Below, one piece after another: positions 8,686-19,299 of a DNA stretch of 64,000 bases. Below the pieces are notes generated by a model. The model saw only the letters and a list, made by a program, of their open reading frames with translations. It was not told the DNA's origin and did not search any database. Location of the stretch: positions 1,419,875-1,483,874 of the forward strand of contig NZ_KB911579.1 in assembly GCF_000383575.1 (NCBI RefSeq). Reading direction: 5' to 3'. Numbering within the stretch: position 1 is the stretch's first letter; every line of letters begins with the position of its first letter. The stretch comes from Salinispora oceanensis (GTDB taxonomy: Bacteria; Actinomycetota; Actinomycetes; Mycobacteriales; Micromonosporaceae). A program made the translations under genes and the position numbers.

Positions 8686-9678
8686 TCAGTCGAGGCCGCC
8701 GTAGGAGTGCAGCCCCTCGAAGAAGAGGTTCACCCCGAAGAGGTTCATCATCACGGTGAGGAAACCCAGTATCGCGAGCCAGCTGGCCACGTTCCGTTTG
8801 ACGCTCGGGGTGGCCCGGGCGTGCAGGTAGCCGGCGTACACCACCCAGGAGATGAACGCCCAGGTCTCCTTCGGGTCCCAGCCCCACGCACGACCCCACG
8901 CCGCCTCGGCCCAGATCGCGCCAGCGATCACCGCGAAGGTGAAGATCGGAAACGAGAACGCGTGCAGCACGAAGGTCAGCCGCTCCAGGGCCGCCGCGGC
9001 CGGCATGCGCTTCGCCAACAAGTAGGGGAAGCTGCGCCGGCCCTGCTCGTAGCCGGCCCGCATCAGGAAGGCGCCCGCCGGGACCACGCCGAGCAGGAAG
9101 ATGCCGGAGCTGAAGACGATCGTGGCGACGTGGATGATGAACCAGTACGAGTTGAGCGCCGGCACCAATGGCACGATCGGGGTGTAGAGCAGCAGCTCGG
9201 CGGTGGCCACCAGGAGCACCATCACCAGCGTCAGGAACAGCCCGAGCCGGCGCAGCGTGGGACGCTTCCAGAGCACGACGAACCAACTGGCGACCCCGAT
9301 GAAGGAGACCGTCAGGACGAACTCGTACATGTTGCCCCAGGGCATCCGGTCGGCCGCGACCCCGCGGGCGATCAGCGCACCGAGGTGTAGCAGGGCGGCC
9401 AGCACGGTCACCGCGACCGCGCCCAGACCAGCCATCCGGGCGCGAGCGGCGGTCCGCTGGGCAGCGGTCCGCTGGGCGGCGGTGGCAGCACCGTCGGCCG
9501 GCTCCGGCCCGGAACCCGCACCGCCGGCCGCCCCGACCCCGGCGCCGACCAGCTCGCGGGCGGGCGGGCCGACCCGGACGCGGGCGTTGCCCAGCGCGTA
9601 CTCGACGGCGTGCACAACCATCGCCACCAGGTAGGCCAGGATCGAGAAGGTCACCAGCTGGTCGGAGAGTACGGACAT
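8686..9678 (-). CDS. ccsB: CcsB/ResC heme lyase component, cytochrome c maturation system II
   Basis: 330 residues from the ATG at 9678, which overlaps the resB TGA by one base. It is a polytopic membrane protein with the heme-handling WWD-type motif WGRAWGWDPKETWAFISW at about residues 255-272 and flanking conserved His residues. With ResB it carries heme across the membrane and attaches it to apocytochrome c. A low-complexity linker near residues 60-80 contains a duplicated AAQRT, reflecting a small tandem DNA duplication. It is the last gene of the hemL operon. Confidence 0.93.
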   Translation of the reverse strand: MSVLSDQLVTFSILAYLVAMVVHAVEYALGNARVRVGPPARELVGAGVGAAGGAGSGPEPADGAATAAQRTAAQRTAARARMAGLGAVAVTVLAALLHLGALIARGVAADRMPWGNMYEFVLTVSFIGVASWFVVLWKRPTLRRLGLFLTLVMVLLVATAELLLYTPIVPLVPALNSYWFIIHVATIVFSSGIFLLGVVPAGAFLMRAGYEQGRRSFPYLLAKRMPAAAALERLTFVLHAFSFPIFTFAVIAGAIWAEAAWGRAWGWDPKETWAFISWVVYAGYLHARATPSVKRNVASWLAILGFLTVMMNLFGVNLFFEGLHSYGGLD

Positions 9679-11315
9679 CACTCGGCTCCTACTCGCGCTC
9701 CGGCCGGACCATCAGGATCGGCCCGCCGCCCGGCTCCGCTGACCGCCGTCACGAGCCGGGTGAACTCGTCGGCGAAGCCGGGATGGTCAACGCGCGGCAG
9801 ACCACCGGCATCGACCAAACTACTACCGGGCGTCGAAGATTCACCCGCGGGGTCAGCCGGGCGCACCCGGAAGAAGACCCGCCGGCGGCGGCCGAAGAGC
9901 GAGCCCATCAGGCCCAGCAGCAGCGTGCCGGAGCTGACCAGCAGCAGCGTCGAGCCAGGGTCGTACCGCACGGACAGCACGATGTACGGCTCGGTGCCCA
10001 GGAACTCCAGCGTGGTGCCGTCGTCCAGGGTCCAGACCTCACCAACCTGGAGGAGCTTGGTGCCGATCTCCTTGACCCGGCCGGCGTCGACCTGCCGCTG
10101 ATCCAGCTCGTACACCGAGCCGGGGATACCGGCATCCAGGCCCAGATTGCCCCGGTACGCGACGAGATTAAGCATCGGATTGCGCTCGGTCGGGAACTCG
10201 GACCGAACGAACGGGCCCTCCTGCGGGGCGGTGGGCAGGTACAGGCCGGTGAAGGCCAGCTGAAGCTCCGGGTCCCGCTCACCGGTCTCCGGGTCCACGT
10301 TCGCGTCCGGGAAGGCCGCCAGCCCCTCCCCGGTCAAGCCGATGTCCCCGGTGGTCAGGAAGGGATTCGGGCTGGTCTGACTCCGCCCGAAGCGATCGGT
10401 GTAACGAACCACCGGGGCGTACCCGTGGCCGAGCAGGTAGACGTTCGCCCCGTCCAGCCGCAGCGGGGAGTTCACCGAGAACTCCGCCGGGCGGGGGGCG
10501 CCGCCGTTCTCGTCCACGGTCACCTTCGCGTTGAAGAACTCCGGCTGGCCGTTGGACTCGAGGAACCTCGCCTCGAAGTCATCCAGCTGCAGGCAGAACC
10601 GGGGCAGATCGGCGCTGCCCACCTGGGGGCCGAACGATGTCTCGGCGTACTGCTGCTGCGTGTTACAGAAGGCGTTGTCCGCACCGGCGACCAGGACCCG
10701 ATTACCACTCCAGCCATACCAGGAGCCGATGGCCACGCCGATGAGCACCACCACCATTGAGGCGTGGAAGAGCAGGTTACCGGTCTCCTTCAGGTAGCCC
10801 TTCTCGGCAGATACCTCGTCGCCGCGTACCTCCACCCGCCAGCGGTGCCGACGCAGCACGGCGGCGATCTCCGGCGCGCCACCGGCCGGGGCCGCGAAGA
10901 CGGTGTGCTGGGGCAACCGGTCCAGCCGCTTCGGTGCCGCCGGGGGCCGGGACCGCAGGGCGCGGACGTGGTCACGCAGCCGGGGCGTGATGCAACCGAC
11001 CAGCGAGGTGAAGAGCAGCAGATAGATGGCGGAGAACCAGACCGAGCTGAACGCGTCGAAGGCACCGAGCCGGTCCAGCACCGGCGCCAGATCGGGGTAC
11101 GCGACGAAGTAGTCCCGGACATCCTCGGGGTTGACGCCGCGCTGCGGCAGAACCGACCCGGGAATCGCGGCGATCGCCAGCAGGAAGAGCAGCACCAGCG
11201 CCGTACGCATGCTGGTGAGCTGCCGCCACGAGTTGCGCAGCAGCGCCAGTACCGGGTTGGGGCGGCGCCGGGGAGTCTCGGCCGGCGGCGCCGGCCGGTC
11301 GTCGGTGACCGTCAT
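9678..11315 (-). CDS. resB: ResB cytochrome c biogenesis protein
   Basis: 545 residues from the ATG at 11315; the frame is open farther upstream but that stretch overlaps ccdA and is not coding. Three N-terminal membrane helices (LVLLFLLAIAAIPGSVLPQRG first) are followed by a large extracytoplasmic domain and a last helix before the basic RRRRVFFRV. ResB is the partner of CcsB in system II heme ligation. It overlaps ccdA upstream and ccsB downstream by one base each. Confidence 0.92.
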   Translation of the reverse strand: MTVTDDRPAPPAETPRRRPNPVLALLRNSWRQLTSMRTALVLLFLLAIAAIPGSVLPQRGVNPEDVRDYFVAYPDLAPVLDRLGAFDAFSSVWFSAIYLLLFTSLVGCITPRLRDHVRALRSRPPAAPKRLDRLPQHTVFAAPAGGAPEIAAVLRRHRWRVEVRGDEVSAEKGYLKETGNLLFHASMVVVLIGVAIGSWYGWSGNRVLVAGADNAFCNTQQQYAETSFGPQVGSADLPRFCLQLDDFEARFLESNGQPEFFNAKVTVDENGGAPRPAEFSVNSPLRLDGANVYLLGHGYAPVVRYTDRFGRSQTSPNPFLTTGDIGLTGEGLAAFPDANVDPETGERDPELQLAFTGLYLPTAPQEGPFVRSEFPTERNPMLNLVAYRGNLGLDAGIPGSVYELDQRQVDAGRVKEIGTKLLQVGEVWTLDDGTTLEFLGTEPYIVLSVRYDPGSTLLLVSSGTLLLGLMGSLFGRRRRVFFRVRPADPAGESSTPGSSLVDAGGLPRVDHPGFADEFTRLVTAVSGAGRRADPDGPAGARVGAE

Positions 11316-12172
11316 CAGATGCTTACCTGGCCCGTCCCGAAGGTGGTCTGCAGCAGGGTGACGAAGCTGGTCCAACCACCGGTGACAAGCGCGAGGCCGA
11401 TCAGGATCAGCAACCCACCACCGATCCGGGTGACCCACCGGCTGTTGCGACGCACCGTCTGGAAGACCCCGAGCAGGCGGTTGAACCCCAGCCCGAAGAC
11501 GATAAACGGTATCCCCAGCCCGAGGCAGTACGCCACGGCCAGCACGACCGCCCGGTTGGTCTGCCCCTCGACGAGGGCCATGCCCATCACCGCGCCGAGG
11601 GTCGGACCGGTGCAGGGCAGCCAGCTGAGCGCGAAGACCGCGCCGAGCACGGGCGCGCCGAGCAGCCCGGCAGCCGGCAGCCGTTGGATGCGCAGCTCGC
11701 GCTGCAGCCCCGGTACCACGCCGAGGTAACCCAGTCCGAGCAGCACCACCACGCCGCCGATGACGATCTCCAGCGTCCGCTCGTAGGCGAAGAAGACCTG
11801 GCCGACCGTGGTGACCAGGACCGCGGTGGCGGTGAAGACGGCGGTGAAGCCGGCGATGAACAGCAGCGTGCCGGCGAGCACCCGGCCCTTGACGGCCGCG
11901 GTCACGACCCGGGCGGTCCGCTCCCGCACCGCGACCGCCCCGGCGGCGGCACCCGGGTCTCCCCCGGCCACCGGCGGCGCGCCTCGGGAGTCTTTGCCCG
12001 CTCCCCGGCCTTCCAGGTCGGCGCCGGCCAAGCCGGTCACGTAGGAGAGGTAGCCGGGCATCAGCGGCAGGACGCACGGCGACAGAAAGCTGACCAGCCC
12101 GGCCAGCGCCGCCGTACCGATGGCGAGCAGCAGGGGACCCGACTGCGCGATCTCCCGGAACGTCTCGCCCAT
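11315..12172 (-). CDS. ccdA: CcdA thiol-disulfide membrane transporter
   Basis: 285 residues with about six membrane helices of the DsbD transmembrane family. Cysteines for electron transfer lie in SPCVLPLMPGYLSYV near residue 32 and in SWLPCTGPTLGAVMG in the fourth helix region. It passes reducing power from cytoplasmic thioredoxin to the ResA-like lipoprotein outside. A Gly/Ala/Arg-rich loop of about 40 residues separates helices 1 and 2. Its start overlaps the resA stop and its stop overlaps the resB start (TGATG at each). Confidence 0.93.
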   Translation of the reverse strand: MGETFREIAQSGPLLLAIGTAALAGLVSFLSPCVLPLMPGYLSYVTGLAGADLEGRGAGKDSRGAPPVAGGDPGAAAGAVAVRERTARVVTAAVKGRVLAGTLLFIAGFTAVFTATAVLVTTVGQVFFAYERTLEIVIGGVVVLLGLGYLGVVPGLQRELRIQRLPAAGLLGAPVLGAVFALSWLPCTGPTLGAVMGMALVEGQTNRAVVLAVAYCLGLGIPFIVFGLGFNRLLGVFQTVRRNSRWVTRIGGGLLILIGLALVTGGWTSFVTLLQTTFGTGQVSI

Positions 12173-12747
12173 CAGTGGTCGCCGGTCGAGGCGGGCGACT
12201 CCGCGGCGACCCGCTCGACGATCGGTTGGAGCCCCTCCTGCTTGACGGCGGCCCGGATCACCGCCGCGATCCGTCCGTCCCGGTCCAGCACGACCGTCGC
12301 CGGGATGGTGTTCGGCGGGATCTCCAGCTCCAACGCCAGTCGGCTGCCGGGATCGAAGATGCTCGGGTAGGTGACCCGGCCCTCCTCAAAAGCGATCGCC
12401 TTGTCCCGGCTGTCCTGCACGTTGATGCCGAGGAAGGTCACCCCCGAGCTCTTGGTGGCCTGGTAGGTGGCTTCCAGGTCATCGGCTTCCGCCCGGCAGG
12501 GCGCGCACCACGAGCCCCAGAAATTGACCACCACGACCTGCCCACGATCCTGCGTCACGTCGTAGCTGCCCCCGGCGAGCAACTCGCCGGCGAGCTCGGG
12601 CGCGGCGGAACGCTGATCGGGGGCACACTCGATCACGCCGTCGGAGTTGGTGTCGCAGGCCTTCCCCCAGTCCGGGGTGGCACAGGCGCCGAGCACCACC
12701 GCGACCATGGTGGCGAGCAGGCTGGCAGACCACCTCCGGACAGTCAT
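12172..12747 (-). CDS. resA: ResA-like thioredoxin-fold lipoprotein
   Basis: 191 residues from the ATG at 12747. An N-terminal lipoprotein signal ends in the lipobox VLGAC at about residue 21. The thioredoxin-like domain carries the WCAPC active site at about residue 88. It keeps the CXXCH cysteines of apocytochrome c reduced for heme attachment and takes electrons from CcdA, the next gene. It overlaps the histidine phosphatase stop upstream by one base. Confidence 0.92.
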   Translation of the reverse strand: MTVRRWSASLLATMVAVVLGACATPDWGKACDTNSDGVIECAPDQRSAAPELAGELLAGGSYDVTQDRGQVVVVNFWGSWCAPCRAEADDLEATYQATKSSGVTFLGINVQDSRDKAIAFEEGRVTYPSIFDPGSRLALELEIPPNTIPATVVLDRDGRIAAVIRAAVKQEGLQPIVERVAAESPASTGDH

Positions 12748-13400
12748 CAGGCGCCCTTGGCCGTCCGAGCCGTCGGTGAGATCGCGATCAGGTGGGCGGC
12801 TGGCTCGCTGTAGCCGATCCCGACCACCTTCGACCCCTCGAAGTGAAAGGTGGTGAGGCTGGCCAGCCCGCACTGCCGCTTACGCGGGTCGTGCCAGAGG
12901 CGCTTACGCTCGACAAACCGACGCAGCGTCCAGATCGGCAGCTGGTGGGAGACGAGCACCGCCTCCCGCCCCTGCGCAGCCTCCCGGGCGGTCTGCAGGG
13001 CGGCGAACATTCGCTCCGCGATGGCGCGGTACGCCTCGCCCCAGGAGGGGGTGACCGGGTCCCGCAACACCCACCAGTTGCGCGGGTCGCGGAACGAACC
13101 GTCACCCGGCGAGACCTTCTTGCCCTCGAACCAGTTGGCGCTCTCGATCAACCGCTCGTCCACCCCGATCGGGAGCCCGAACTGCGCGGCGATCGGCTCG
13201 GCGGTCTGCTGGGCACGCTCCAGCGGACTGGCGACGACGTGCACCACCTCCCGCTCGGCGAGGCCCTGCGCGGCGGCCTTCGCCATCTGCACGCCCAACT
13301 CCGACAGGCGGAAGCCCGGCAGCCGCCCGTACAGGATGCCCTCCGGGTTGTGCACCTCACCGTGCCGCAGCACGTGGACCACAGTCTTACTCACCGTCAC
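12747..13400 (-). CDS. histidine phosphatase-superfamily protein (phosphoglycerate mutase-like)
   Basis: 217 residues from the GTG at 13400, which overlaps the hemL TAG by one base; upstream in-frame sequence lies inside hemL and is not used. The RHGE catalytic motif is at about residues 11-14, and the second catalytic His lies in VLVSHQLPIWTL. This gene is constantly found between hemL and resA in actinobacteria, for example in mycobacteria, but its substrate is unknown; a metabolic phosphatase role is more likely than true mutase activity. Confidence 0.88.
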   Translation of the reverse strand: MTVSKTVVHVLRHGEVHNPEGILYGRLPGFRLSELGVQMAKAAAQGLAEREVVHVVASPLERAQQTAEPIAAQFGLPIGVDERLIESANWFEGKKVSPGDGSFRDPRNWWVLRDPVTPSWGEAYRAIAERMFAALQTAREAAQGREAVLVSHQLPIWTLRRFVERKRLWHDPRKRQCGLASLTTFHFEGSKVVGIGYSEPAAHLIAISPTARTAKGA

Positions 13401-14737
13401 TACCCCCCGTGACCTGCCGCGGCTGCAGCTGCCGCCGCCGCTGGCAGCGCCGCGGCGATCTGCTCCAGGGCGGCATCGTCGATCGCCGCCGAGACGAACC
13501 ACGACTCGAAGGCGCTCGGCGGCAGGTAGACGCCGGCCGCCAGCATCGCGTGGAAGAACGCCTTGAACGCGGGCACCTGCTGGGCACTCGCGGAGGCGTA
13601 GTCGAAGACGTCGGCGTCGGTGAAGAAGATTGAGAACATGTTGCCGGCGGAGGACAGCCGGTGCGGCACTCCTTCAGCGGCGAGCGCCTCGCTGGCGAGC
13701 CGGCCCACGACGGCCGCCGTCTCGTCCAGCCGACGATAGAGGGCGTCGTCGGCGAGCCGCAGCGTGGCGAGCCCGGCGGCGCAGGCGAGCGGGTTACCGG
13801 AGAGGGTGCCGGCCTGGTAGACCGGACCGGCCGGAGCCAGCTGGGACATGATCTCCGCTCGCCCGCCGAAGGCAGCGGCGGGCAGGCCGCCCCCCATGAC
13901 CTTGCCGTAGGTCCAGAGGTCGGCGGCGCAGGGATCGAGGCCATGCCACCCGGCGCGGGAGACCCGGAAGCCGGTCATGACCTCGTCAACGATCAGCAGC
14001 GCACCGTTGGCATGGGCGAGAGCGGCGAGTCGCTGGTTGAAGTCGTCGCGGGGCGCGACCACGCCCATGTTACCGGCGGCGGACTCGGTGATCACCGCGG
14101 CGATCTGCGGACCCTCGGCGGCGAAAACCGCTTCGACAGCGGCGAGGTCGTTGTACGGCAGCACAATCGTGTCCCCGGCCGCCGCGCCGGTCACGCCCGG
14201 CGAATCGGGCAGGCCGAGGGTGGCGACGCCGGAACCGGCGGCGGCGAGCAACGCGTCCGAATGACCGTGGTAGCAGCCCGCGAACTTGATGATCCGGCTA
14301 CGACCGGTGTAGCCCCGGGCCAGCCGGATCGCCGACATGGTCGCCTCGGTCCCCGAGTTGACCAGCCGTACCTGCTCGACGGGCGCACGGTTGACGATCT
14401 CCGCCGCCAGCTCCACCTCACCCGGGGTGGGGGCGCCGAAGCTGGTGCCGAGCGCAGCGGCGGAGCGAAGGGCCTCCACCACCGCGGGGTGGGCGTGCCC
14501 GAGGATCATGGGGCCCCACGAGCAGACCAGGTCGACGTAGCGCCGCCCGTCGGCGTCGTAGAGCCACGGCCCCTCCCCCCGGACGATGAAGCGCGGGGTG
14601 CCACCGACGGCACGGAACGCGCGGACAGGGGAGTTCACCCCGCCGGGCACGAGGGCGCAGGCGCGGTCGAACAGGGCCTCGGAGGCCGGCGCGGCGGCCG
14701 GGTAGCGGCCGGGTCCGGCAGGGAAAACGTCGGTCAC
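13400..14737 (-). CDS. hemL: glutamate-1-semialdehyde 2,1-aminomutase
   Basis: 445 residues, a class III PLP aminotransferase. The PLP lysine is in [11 protein letters not shown] at about residue 278; DEVMTGFRV supplies the aspartate that binds the pyridine ring. It converts glutamate-1-semialdehyde to 5-aminolevulinate for heme synthesis. As first gene of the operon it links heme supply to the heme-attachment machinery downstream. A run of alanines near the C-terminus is encoded by GCC repeats. Confidence 0.96.
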   Translation of the reverse strand: MTDVFPAGPGRYPAAAPASEALFDRACALVPGGVNSPVRAFRAVGGTPRFIVRGEGPWLYDADGRRYVDLVCSWGPMILGHAHPAVVEALRSAAALGTSFGAPTPGEVELAAEIVNRAPVEQVRLVNSGTEATMSAIRLARGYTGRSRIIKFAGCYHGHSDALLAAAGSGVATLGLPDSPGVTGAAAGDTIVLPYNDLAAVEAVFAAEGPQIAAVITESAAGNMGVVAPRDDFNQRLAALAHANGALLIVDEVMTGFRVSRAGWHGLDPCAADLWTYGKVMGGGLPAAAFGGRAEIMSQLAPAGPVYQAGTLSGNPLACAAGLATLRLADDALYRRLDETAAVVGRLASEALAAEGVPHRLSSAGNMFSIFFTDADVFDYASASAQQVPAFKAFFHAMLAAGVYLPPSAFESWFVSAAIDDAALEQIAAALPAAAAAAAAAGHGG

Positions 14738-14875
14738 GATGCCGCCATTGTGTCAGCGTCGGCCGGCAGACCGGCAGGCACCCCGGGGCTCCGGGTTACC
14801 AGTCTCACCCGGGCCGACGGCCGGGGCAGCTCGCCGTCCTGGGGCGGCACCTCAAGGTCGCGCTAGGCTGACCGG

Positions 14876-15199
14876 GTGGATCGTGCCGAACTGTCCATCA
14901 CGCTACACCGGTTGGGGGACGAGGTTGTCCTTCGGCTCGCCGGGGAGATCGACATGATGACGGCCGCCCAGCTCTCCACCGTCGTCAACGAGGTGTTGAC
15001 CGAACCGCCCCCGCGAATCGTGCTGGACCTGGCCGCCGTCACCTTCTGCGACTCGCAGGGCCTGGGCACGCTGGTCGTGCTCAGCCGCAAGACCAGTCAC
15101 TCCCAGAGCCTGCTGGTCCTCACCAACGTGGCCGAGTTCCTGCGCCGCGTCCTCGCCATCACGGGCCTGCGTAGCGCCCTGATGATTCGCGACGACTGA
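14876..15199 (+). CDS. STAS-domain anti-sigma factor antagonist
   Basis: 107 residues, a single STAS domain. The phosphorylatable Ser lies in VTFCDSQGLGTLVVL at about residue 62. Such proteins are switched by kinase-type anti-sigma factors and PP2C/SpoIIE phosphatases, and both kinds of partner domain are encoded within 7 kb. It converges on the response-regulator gene with only three bases between the stops. Confidence 0.9.
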   Translation: MDRAELSITLHRLGDEVVLRLAGEIDMMTAAQLSTVVNEVLTEPPPRIVLDLAAVTFCDSQGLGTLVVLSRKTSHSQSLLVLTNVAEFLRRVLAITGLRSALMIRDD

Positions 15200-15202
15200 T
15201 TC

Positions 15203-15760
15203 TCAGCCGGGGTTGCCCCAGCGAGCCTGTTCCAGCAGGCCGATCGCGCGCTGCACCGCCGTCGGGTCGGTCTCGGCGCGAAGCAGCGCGGTGGCCTCGT
15301 CGATGGCGTCGGTCAGCAGCCGCCGCTGGGTCTCCCGCTCCTGAAGCCGGGCCGACTGAGCGGTGAGCTGCCCGGTCTTCACCCACAGGTCGACGAAGAC
15401 CGACACCTTGGCCCGCAGCACCCACGGGTCGAACGGCTTGGTGAGGTGGTCCACCGCGCCGGCGGCGTACCCGCGCATGGCCAGCTGGGCGTCCTGGTCC
15501 GCGGAGGTGAGGAAGATGATCGGCACATGCCGGGTTCGTTCCCGCCGCTTGATGTGACTCGCCGTCTCGAAGCCGTCCATCTCCGGCATCTGGGCGTCCA
15601 GGAGGATCACCGCGAAGTCGTCAACGAGGAGCCGCTTCAGCGCCGCCTCGCCGCTCTCCACGGCCACCGACTGGACCTGAAGCCCCTGCAGGATCGCCTC
15701 CAGAGCCGTCAGGTTCTCCCGACGATCATCCACCAGCAGCGCCTTCGCCAGCTGCGTCAT
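15203..15760 (-). CDS. response regulator with C-terminal coiled coil
   Basis: 185 residues. A receiver domain fills residues 1-125 (LLVDDRRENLTAL, then the phospho-Asp in VILLDAQMPEMDGF, and the switch Lys in TKPFDPWVL). The remaining 60 residues are a predicted coiled coil with no DNA-binding or enzymatic domain. Its ATG overlaps the hybrid-kinase stop (ATGA), so it is translated with the kinase and is its likely phosphotransfer partner. Confidence 0.9.
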   Translation of the reverse strand: MTQLAKALLVDDRRENLTALEAILQGLQVQSVAVESGEAALKRLLVDDFAVILLDAQMPEMDGFETASHIKRRERTRHVPIIFLTSADQDAQLAMRGYAAGAVDHLTKPFDPWVLRAKVSVFVDLWVKTGQLTAQSARLQERETQRRLLTDAIDEATALLRAETDPTAVQRAIGLLEQARWGNPG

Positions 15761-18700
15761 CGGCTCTCCTCGCTCCGGCCTCCGCTGACCCAGGACGAGA
15801 TGAGCTCGATCAACTCGTCCAGATCAACGGGCTTGGTGATGTATCCGCTGCCCCCGGCCGCGAGCGCGGACTCCCGATCACCGGGCATCGCCTTCGCGGT
15901 CAGGAAGACGATCGGGAGGTCGGCGAAGCGGTGGTTACGCCGGATCTGCCGGGTCGTCTCGTATCCGTCCTGATCGGGGATCATGGCATCCATCAGCACG
16001 ATGTCCGCCTCCGGATGCTCGGCCAGCAGCCGTACGCCGTCGGCCCCGTTATCCGCGTACAGCACGGTCATCCCGTGCAGCTCCAGGGCGCTGGTCAGGG
16101 CGAACACGGTACGCACGTCGTCGTCCACGATCAGTACGGTGGCGCCGGCCAGCTGGCGGGTCGCCGTCGCCTCAACGGTGGTGGGCAGCAGCTCCACGGC
16201 GGGCATCAGTAACGACGACGGGAGACCGGCTCGGGCGGGTGAGGGCGGCGCCGGCGCCACGACCGCGTCCGGGGCCAGGACGTCGGGGAGGAAGAGGGTG
16301 AAGGTCGAACCCTGCCCGGGCACCGACGAGACACCGATCGCGCCACCCAGCAGCCGGGCCAGGTCCCGGCTAATCGACAGCCCCAGGCCGGTCCCCCCGT
16401 ACCGGCGACTGGTTGTCCCGTCGGCCTGCTGGAACGCCTCAAAGATGATCGACAGCTTGTCGTCGGAGATGCCGATCCCGGTGTCCGTGACGGTGAAGGC
16501 GACCACCTGCCGCGCGTTGGTCAACGCCGGCACGTCGAAGACAGCCGACTCCGGCGCGGGGGCGATACCCAACCGCACCGCTCCGGCGTCGGTGAACTTC
16601 ACCGCGTTGGAGAGTAGGTTCCGCAGGATCTGCTGCAGCAGCTGTACGTCGGTGACGATCTCCTTCGGCAACTCCGGACTGACCTGGACCTCGAAGTTGA
16701 GGCCCTTCTCCTCCGCCTGCGGGACGAACGCCTGCTCGACATAGCCGCGGACCTCGGTGAACTGAATCTCGGTCGGTTCGACATCCGTCCGACCAGCTTC
16801 GATCTTGGACAGGTCCAGAATGTCGTCGATCAGCGAGAGCAGTTCGGTGCCGGCGTTGTGGATCGTTCGGGCGAACTCGATCTGCTTCGGACTGAGGTTC
16901 TGCTCCGGGTTCTGGACCAGCAGCCGGGCCAGCAGCAACAACGAGTTCAGCGGCGTACGCAGCTCATGGCTCATGTTGGCCAGGAACTCCGACTTGTACG
17001 CCGAGGCGCGGGTGAGCTGCTGCGCCGTCTCCTCCAAGCCCAGCCGGGCCAGCTCGACCTCCCGGTTCTTGGTCTCGATGTTGCCCTTCTGCTCGGAGAG
17101 GAGCTTCGCCTTCTCCTCCAGTTCCGCATTCGTCCGCTGGAGTTCGGCCGACTGCTCCTGCAGCTCGTGGGCCAGCCGCTGCGACTGGGCGAGCAGCTCC
17201 TCGGTACGCCGGTTCGCCTGGATGGTGTTGACCGCGACGCCGATGGTGAGGACGAGCCGTTCCAGGAAGGAGAGGTACAGGTCGGAGAGGGGTGTCACGC
17301 TGGCAAACTCGATCACGCCGAGTAGCTCGCCCTCGAAGATGACCGGTAGCACCACCAGATCAGCCGGTGGAGTGTCCGCGAGGCCGGAGCGGAGCCGGAG
17401 CCGGTTGTCCGCCGACCCGGTAACCCGGATCGTGCGCCGGGAGAGCGCCACCTGGCCGACCAGGCCCTCACCGGGGCCGAACGTCACGTCTTGTCCCCGA
17501 GCCACATAGCCGTACGAGGCCGTGAGCCGCAGCCGGAGGTTCCCCTCGACGTCATCCACCAGGAAGAACGCGCCGAGCTGCGCGTCCACCAGCGGAGTCA
17601 CCTCCATCATGATCATGCGGCAGACCTCGCCGAGGTCCCGCTGCCCCTGCAGCAACCCACCGATCCGGGCCAGGTTGGAGTCCAGCCAGCCCTGCTCGGA
17701 GTTCACCGTGGTCGTCTCCCGGAGCGTCCCGATCATCTGGTTGATGTTGTCGGTGAGCTCGGCGACCTCCCCCTGCGCCTCGACCGCGATCTGCTGGGTC
17801 AGGTCGCCGCGGGTCACCGACGTGGAAACCTCGGCGATGGCGCGCAGCTGAATGGTCAGGGTGGAGGCGAGCTGGTTGACGTTCTCGGTGAGGTCCCGCC
17901 ACGTCCCGGCGACGCCCTTCACCTGGGCCTGACCACCCAGCTTCCCCTCGGTACCCACCTCCCGGGCAACCCGGGTCACCTCGTCGGCGAACGACGACAA
18001 CTGATCCACCATCGTATTGACAGTGTTCTTCAGCTCCAGAATCTCGCCCTGCGCGTCAACCGTGATCTTCTGCCCCAGATCACCCCGGGCGACCGCCGTC
18101 GTGACCGAGGCGATGTTGCGCACCTGCGACGTCAGGTTCGACGCCATCGAGTTCACGTTGTCCGTCAGGTCCCGCCACGTCCCGGAGACCCCCTTCACCT
18201 GGGCCTGACCACCCAGCTTCCCCTCAGTACCCACCTCCCGGGCAACCCGGGTCACCTCGTCGGCGAACGACGACAACTGATCCACCATCGTATTGACAGT
18301 GTTCTTCAGCTCCAGAATCTCGCCCTGCGCGTCAACCGTGATCTTCTGCCCCAGATCACCCCGGGCGACCGCCGTCGACACCTGCGAGATGTTGCGGACC
18401 TGGCTGGTCAGGTTGCCGGCGAGCTGGTTGACGTTCTCGGTGAGGTCCCGCCACGTCCCGGCGACGCCCTTCACCTGGGCCTGACCACCCAGCTTCCCCT
18501 CAGTACCCACCTCCCGGGCAACCCGGGTCACCTCGTCGGCGAACGACGACAACTGATCCACCATCGTATTGACAGTGTTCTTCAGCTCCAGAATCTCGCC
18601 CTGCGCGTCAACCGTGATCTTCTGCCCCAGATCACCCGTCGCCACCGCCGTCGACACCTGCGAGATGTTGCGGACCTGTGCGGTCAGGTTCGCTCCCATG

Positions 18701-19299
18701 GTGTTCACCGAGTCAACGAGGTCCTTCCAGGTGCCGGCGGCGCCCCGGACATCAGCCTGACCACCCAACTTCCCCTCGACGCCCACCTCCCGCGCCACCC
18801 GGGTCACCTCGTCGGCGACGGACGACAACTGGTCCACCACGGTGTTCACCGTGCGTCCGATCCGCAGGTACTCCCCACGCAGCGGTCGGTCATCCAGCTC
18901 CAGCGCCACGTGCTGGGAGAGATCGCCCTCGGCGACCGCCACGATGACCCGGGCGAGCTCGATGGTCGGGCGTCCAAGGTCCTCAATGAGCGAGTTGACC
19001 GCCTGCGGCCCCTCCGCCCAGGAACCATCCAGGTCCTCGTCGTCCAGGCGCTCGGCGAGCCGCCCGTCCCGGCCCACGATCCGGCTGATCCGGCGCAGGT
19101 CGTGGCACTGCCGTTCCTGGAGCGACACCACCTCGTTGAAGGCGTCCGCCAACTCGCCCGCCCGGCCCGACCGGTGCGGCAGCCGAACCTTGAGATCGCC
19201 CTGGCGAACGCGCCGCAGCGCCTCGGTCAGCTCGATGAGGACCGCATCGGGTTCCGGCGCGGACAGCTCCACCGCCGGCTGTTTCGCCGTGGTCATCAT
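15757..19299 (-). CDS. soluble hybrid histidine kinase with HAMP array, GAF, HisKA, HATPase and receiver
   Basis: 1180 residues and no membrane helix. About six HAMP units fill residues 20-530; units three to five are near-identical 92-residue repeats. A GAF domain follows (about 560-700), then a long coiled coil, the HisKA box [12 protein letters not shown] with the phospho-His at about 775, HATPase motifs ([25 protein letters not shown]), and a C-terminal receiver (VLIVDDD, phospho-Asp in [12 protein letters not shown]). The layout resembles the poly-HAMP kinases of the fungal Nik1/group III type and their bacterial relatives, which sense cytoplasmic or osmotic state. It is divergent from the SpoIIE gene across 200 bp. 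Confidence 0.94.
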   Translation of the reverse strand: MMTTAKQPAVELSAPEPDAVLIELTEALRRVRQGDLKVRLPHRSGRAGELADAFNEVVSLQERQCHDLRRISRIVGRDGRLAERLDDEDLDGSWAEGPQAVNSLIEDLGRPTIELARVIVAVAEGDLSQHVALELDDRPLRGEYLRIGRTVNTVVDQLSSVADEVTRVAREVGVEGKLGGQADVRGAAGTWKDLVDSVNTMGANLTAQVRNISQVSTAVATGDLGQKITVDAQGEILELKNTVNTMVDQLSSFADEVTRVAREVGTEGKLGGQAQVKGVAGTWRDLTENVNQLAGNLTSQVRNISQVSTAVARGDLGQKITVDAQGEILELKNTVNTMVDQLSSFADEVTRVAREVGTEGKLGGQAQVKGVSGTWRDLTDNVNSMASNLTSQVRNIASVTTAVARGDLGQKITVDAQGEILELKNTVNTMVDQLSSFADEVTRVAREVGTEGKLGGQAQVKGVAGTWRDLTENVNQLASTLTIQLRAIAEVSTSVTRGDLTQQIAVEAQGEVAELTDNINQMIGTLRETTTVNSEQGWLDSNLARIGGLLQGQRDLGEVCRMIMMEVTPLVDAQLGAFFLVDDVEGNLRLRLTASYGYVARGQDVTFGPGEGLVGQVALSRRTIRVTGSADNRLRLRSGLADTPPADLVVLPVIFEGELLGVIEFASVTPLSDLYLSFLERLVLTIGVAVNTIQANRRTEELLAQSQRLAHELQEQSAELQRTNAELEEKAKLLSEQKGNIETKNREVELARLGLEETAQQLTRASAYKSEFLANMSHELRTPLNSLLLLARLLVQNPEQNLSPKQIEFARTIHNAGTELLSLIDDILDLSKIEAGRTDVEPTEIQFTEVRGYVEQAFVPQAEEKGLNFEVQVSPELPKEIVTDVQLLQQILRNLLSNAVKFTDAGAVRLGIAPAPESAVFDVPALTNARQVVAFTVTDTGIGISDDKLSIIFEAFQQADGTTSRRYGGTGLGLSISRDLARLLGGAIGVSSVPGQGSTFTLFLPDVLAPDAVVAPAPPSPARAGLPSSLLMPAVELLPTTVEATATRQLAGATVLIVDDDVRTVFALTSALELHGMTVLYADNGADGVRLLAEHPEADIVLMDAMIPDQDGYETTRQIRRNHRFADLPIVFLTAKAMPGDRESALAAGGSGYITKPVDLDELIELISSWVSGGRSEESR
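17902..18681. repeat. 276-bp DNA repeats encoding tandem HAMP units
   Basis: Three consecutive copies of a 276-bp unit (starting near 17902, 18178 and 18454) are almost identical in DNA, including third codon positions, over about 185 bp of each. This encodes HAMP units three to five of the hybrid kinase and implies recent duplication or ongoing gene conversion. Confidence 0.93.

Noticed and set aside
9678..12077. 799-codon version of ResB starting at 12077
   Set aside because: The first 254 codons overlap ccdA in another frame and have no relation to ResB. The ATG at 11315 overlaps the ccdA stop and fits the family length.
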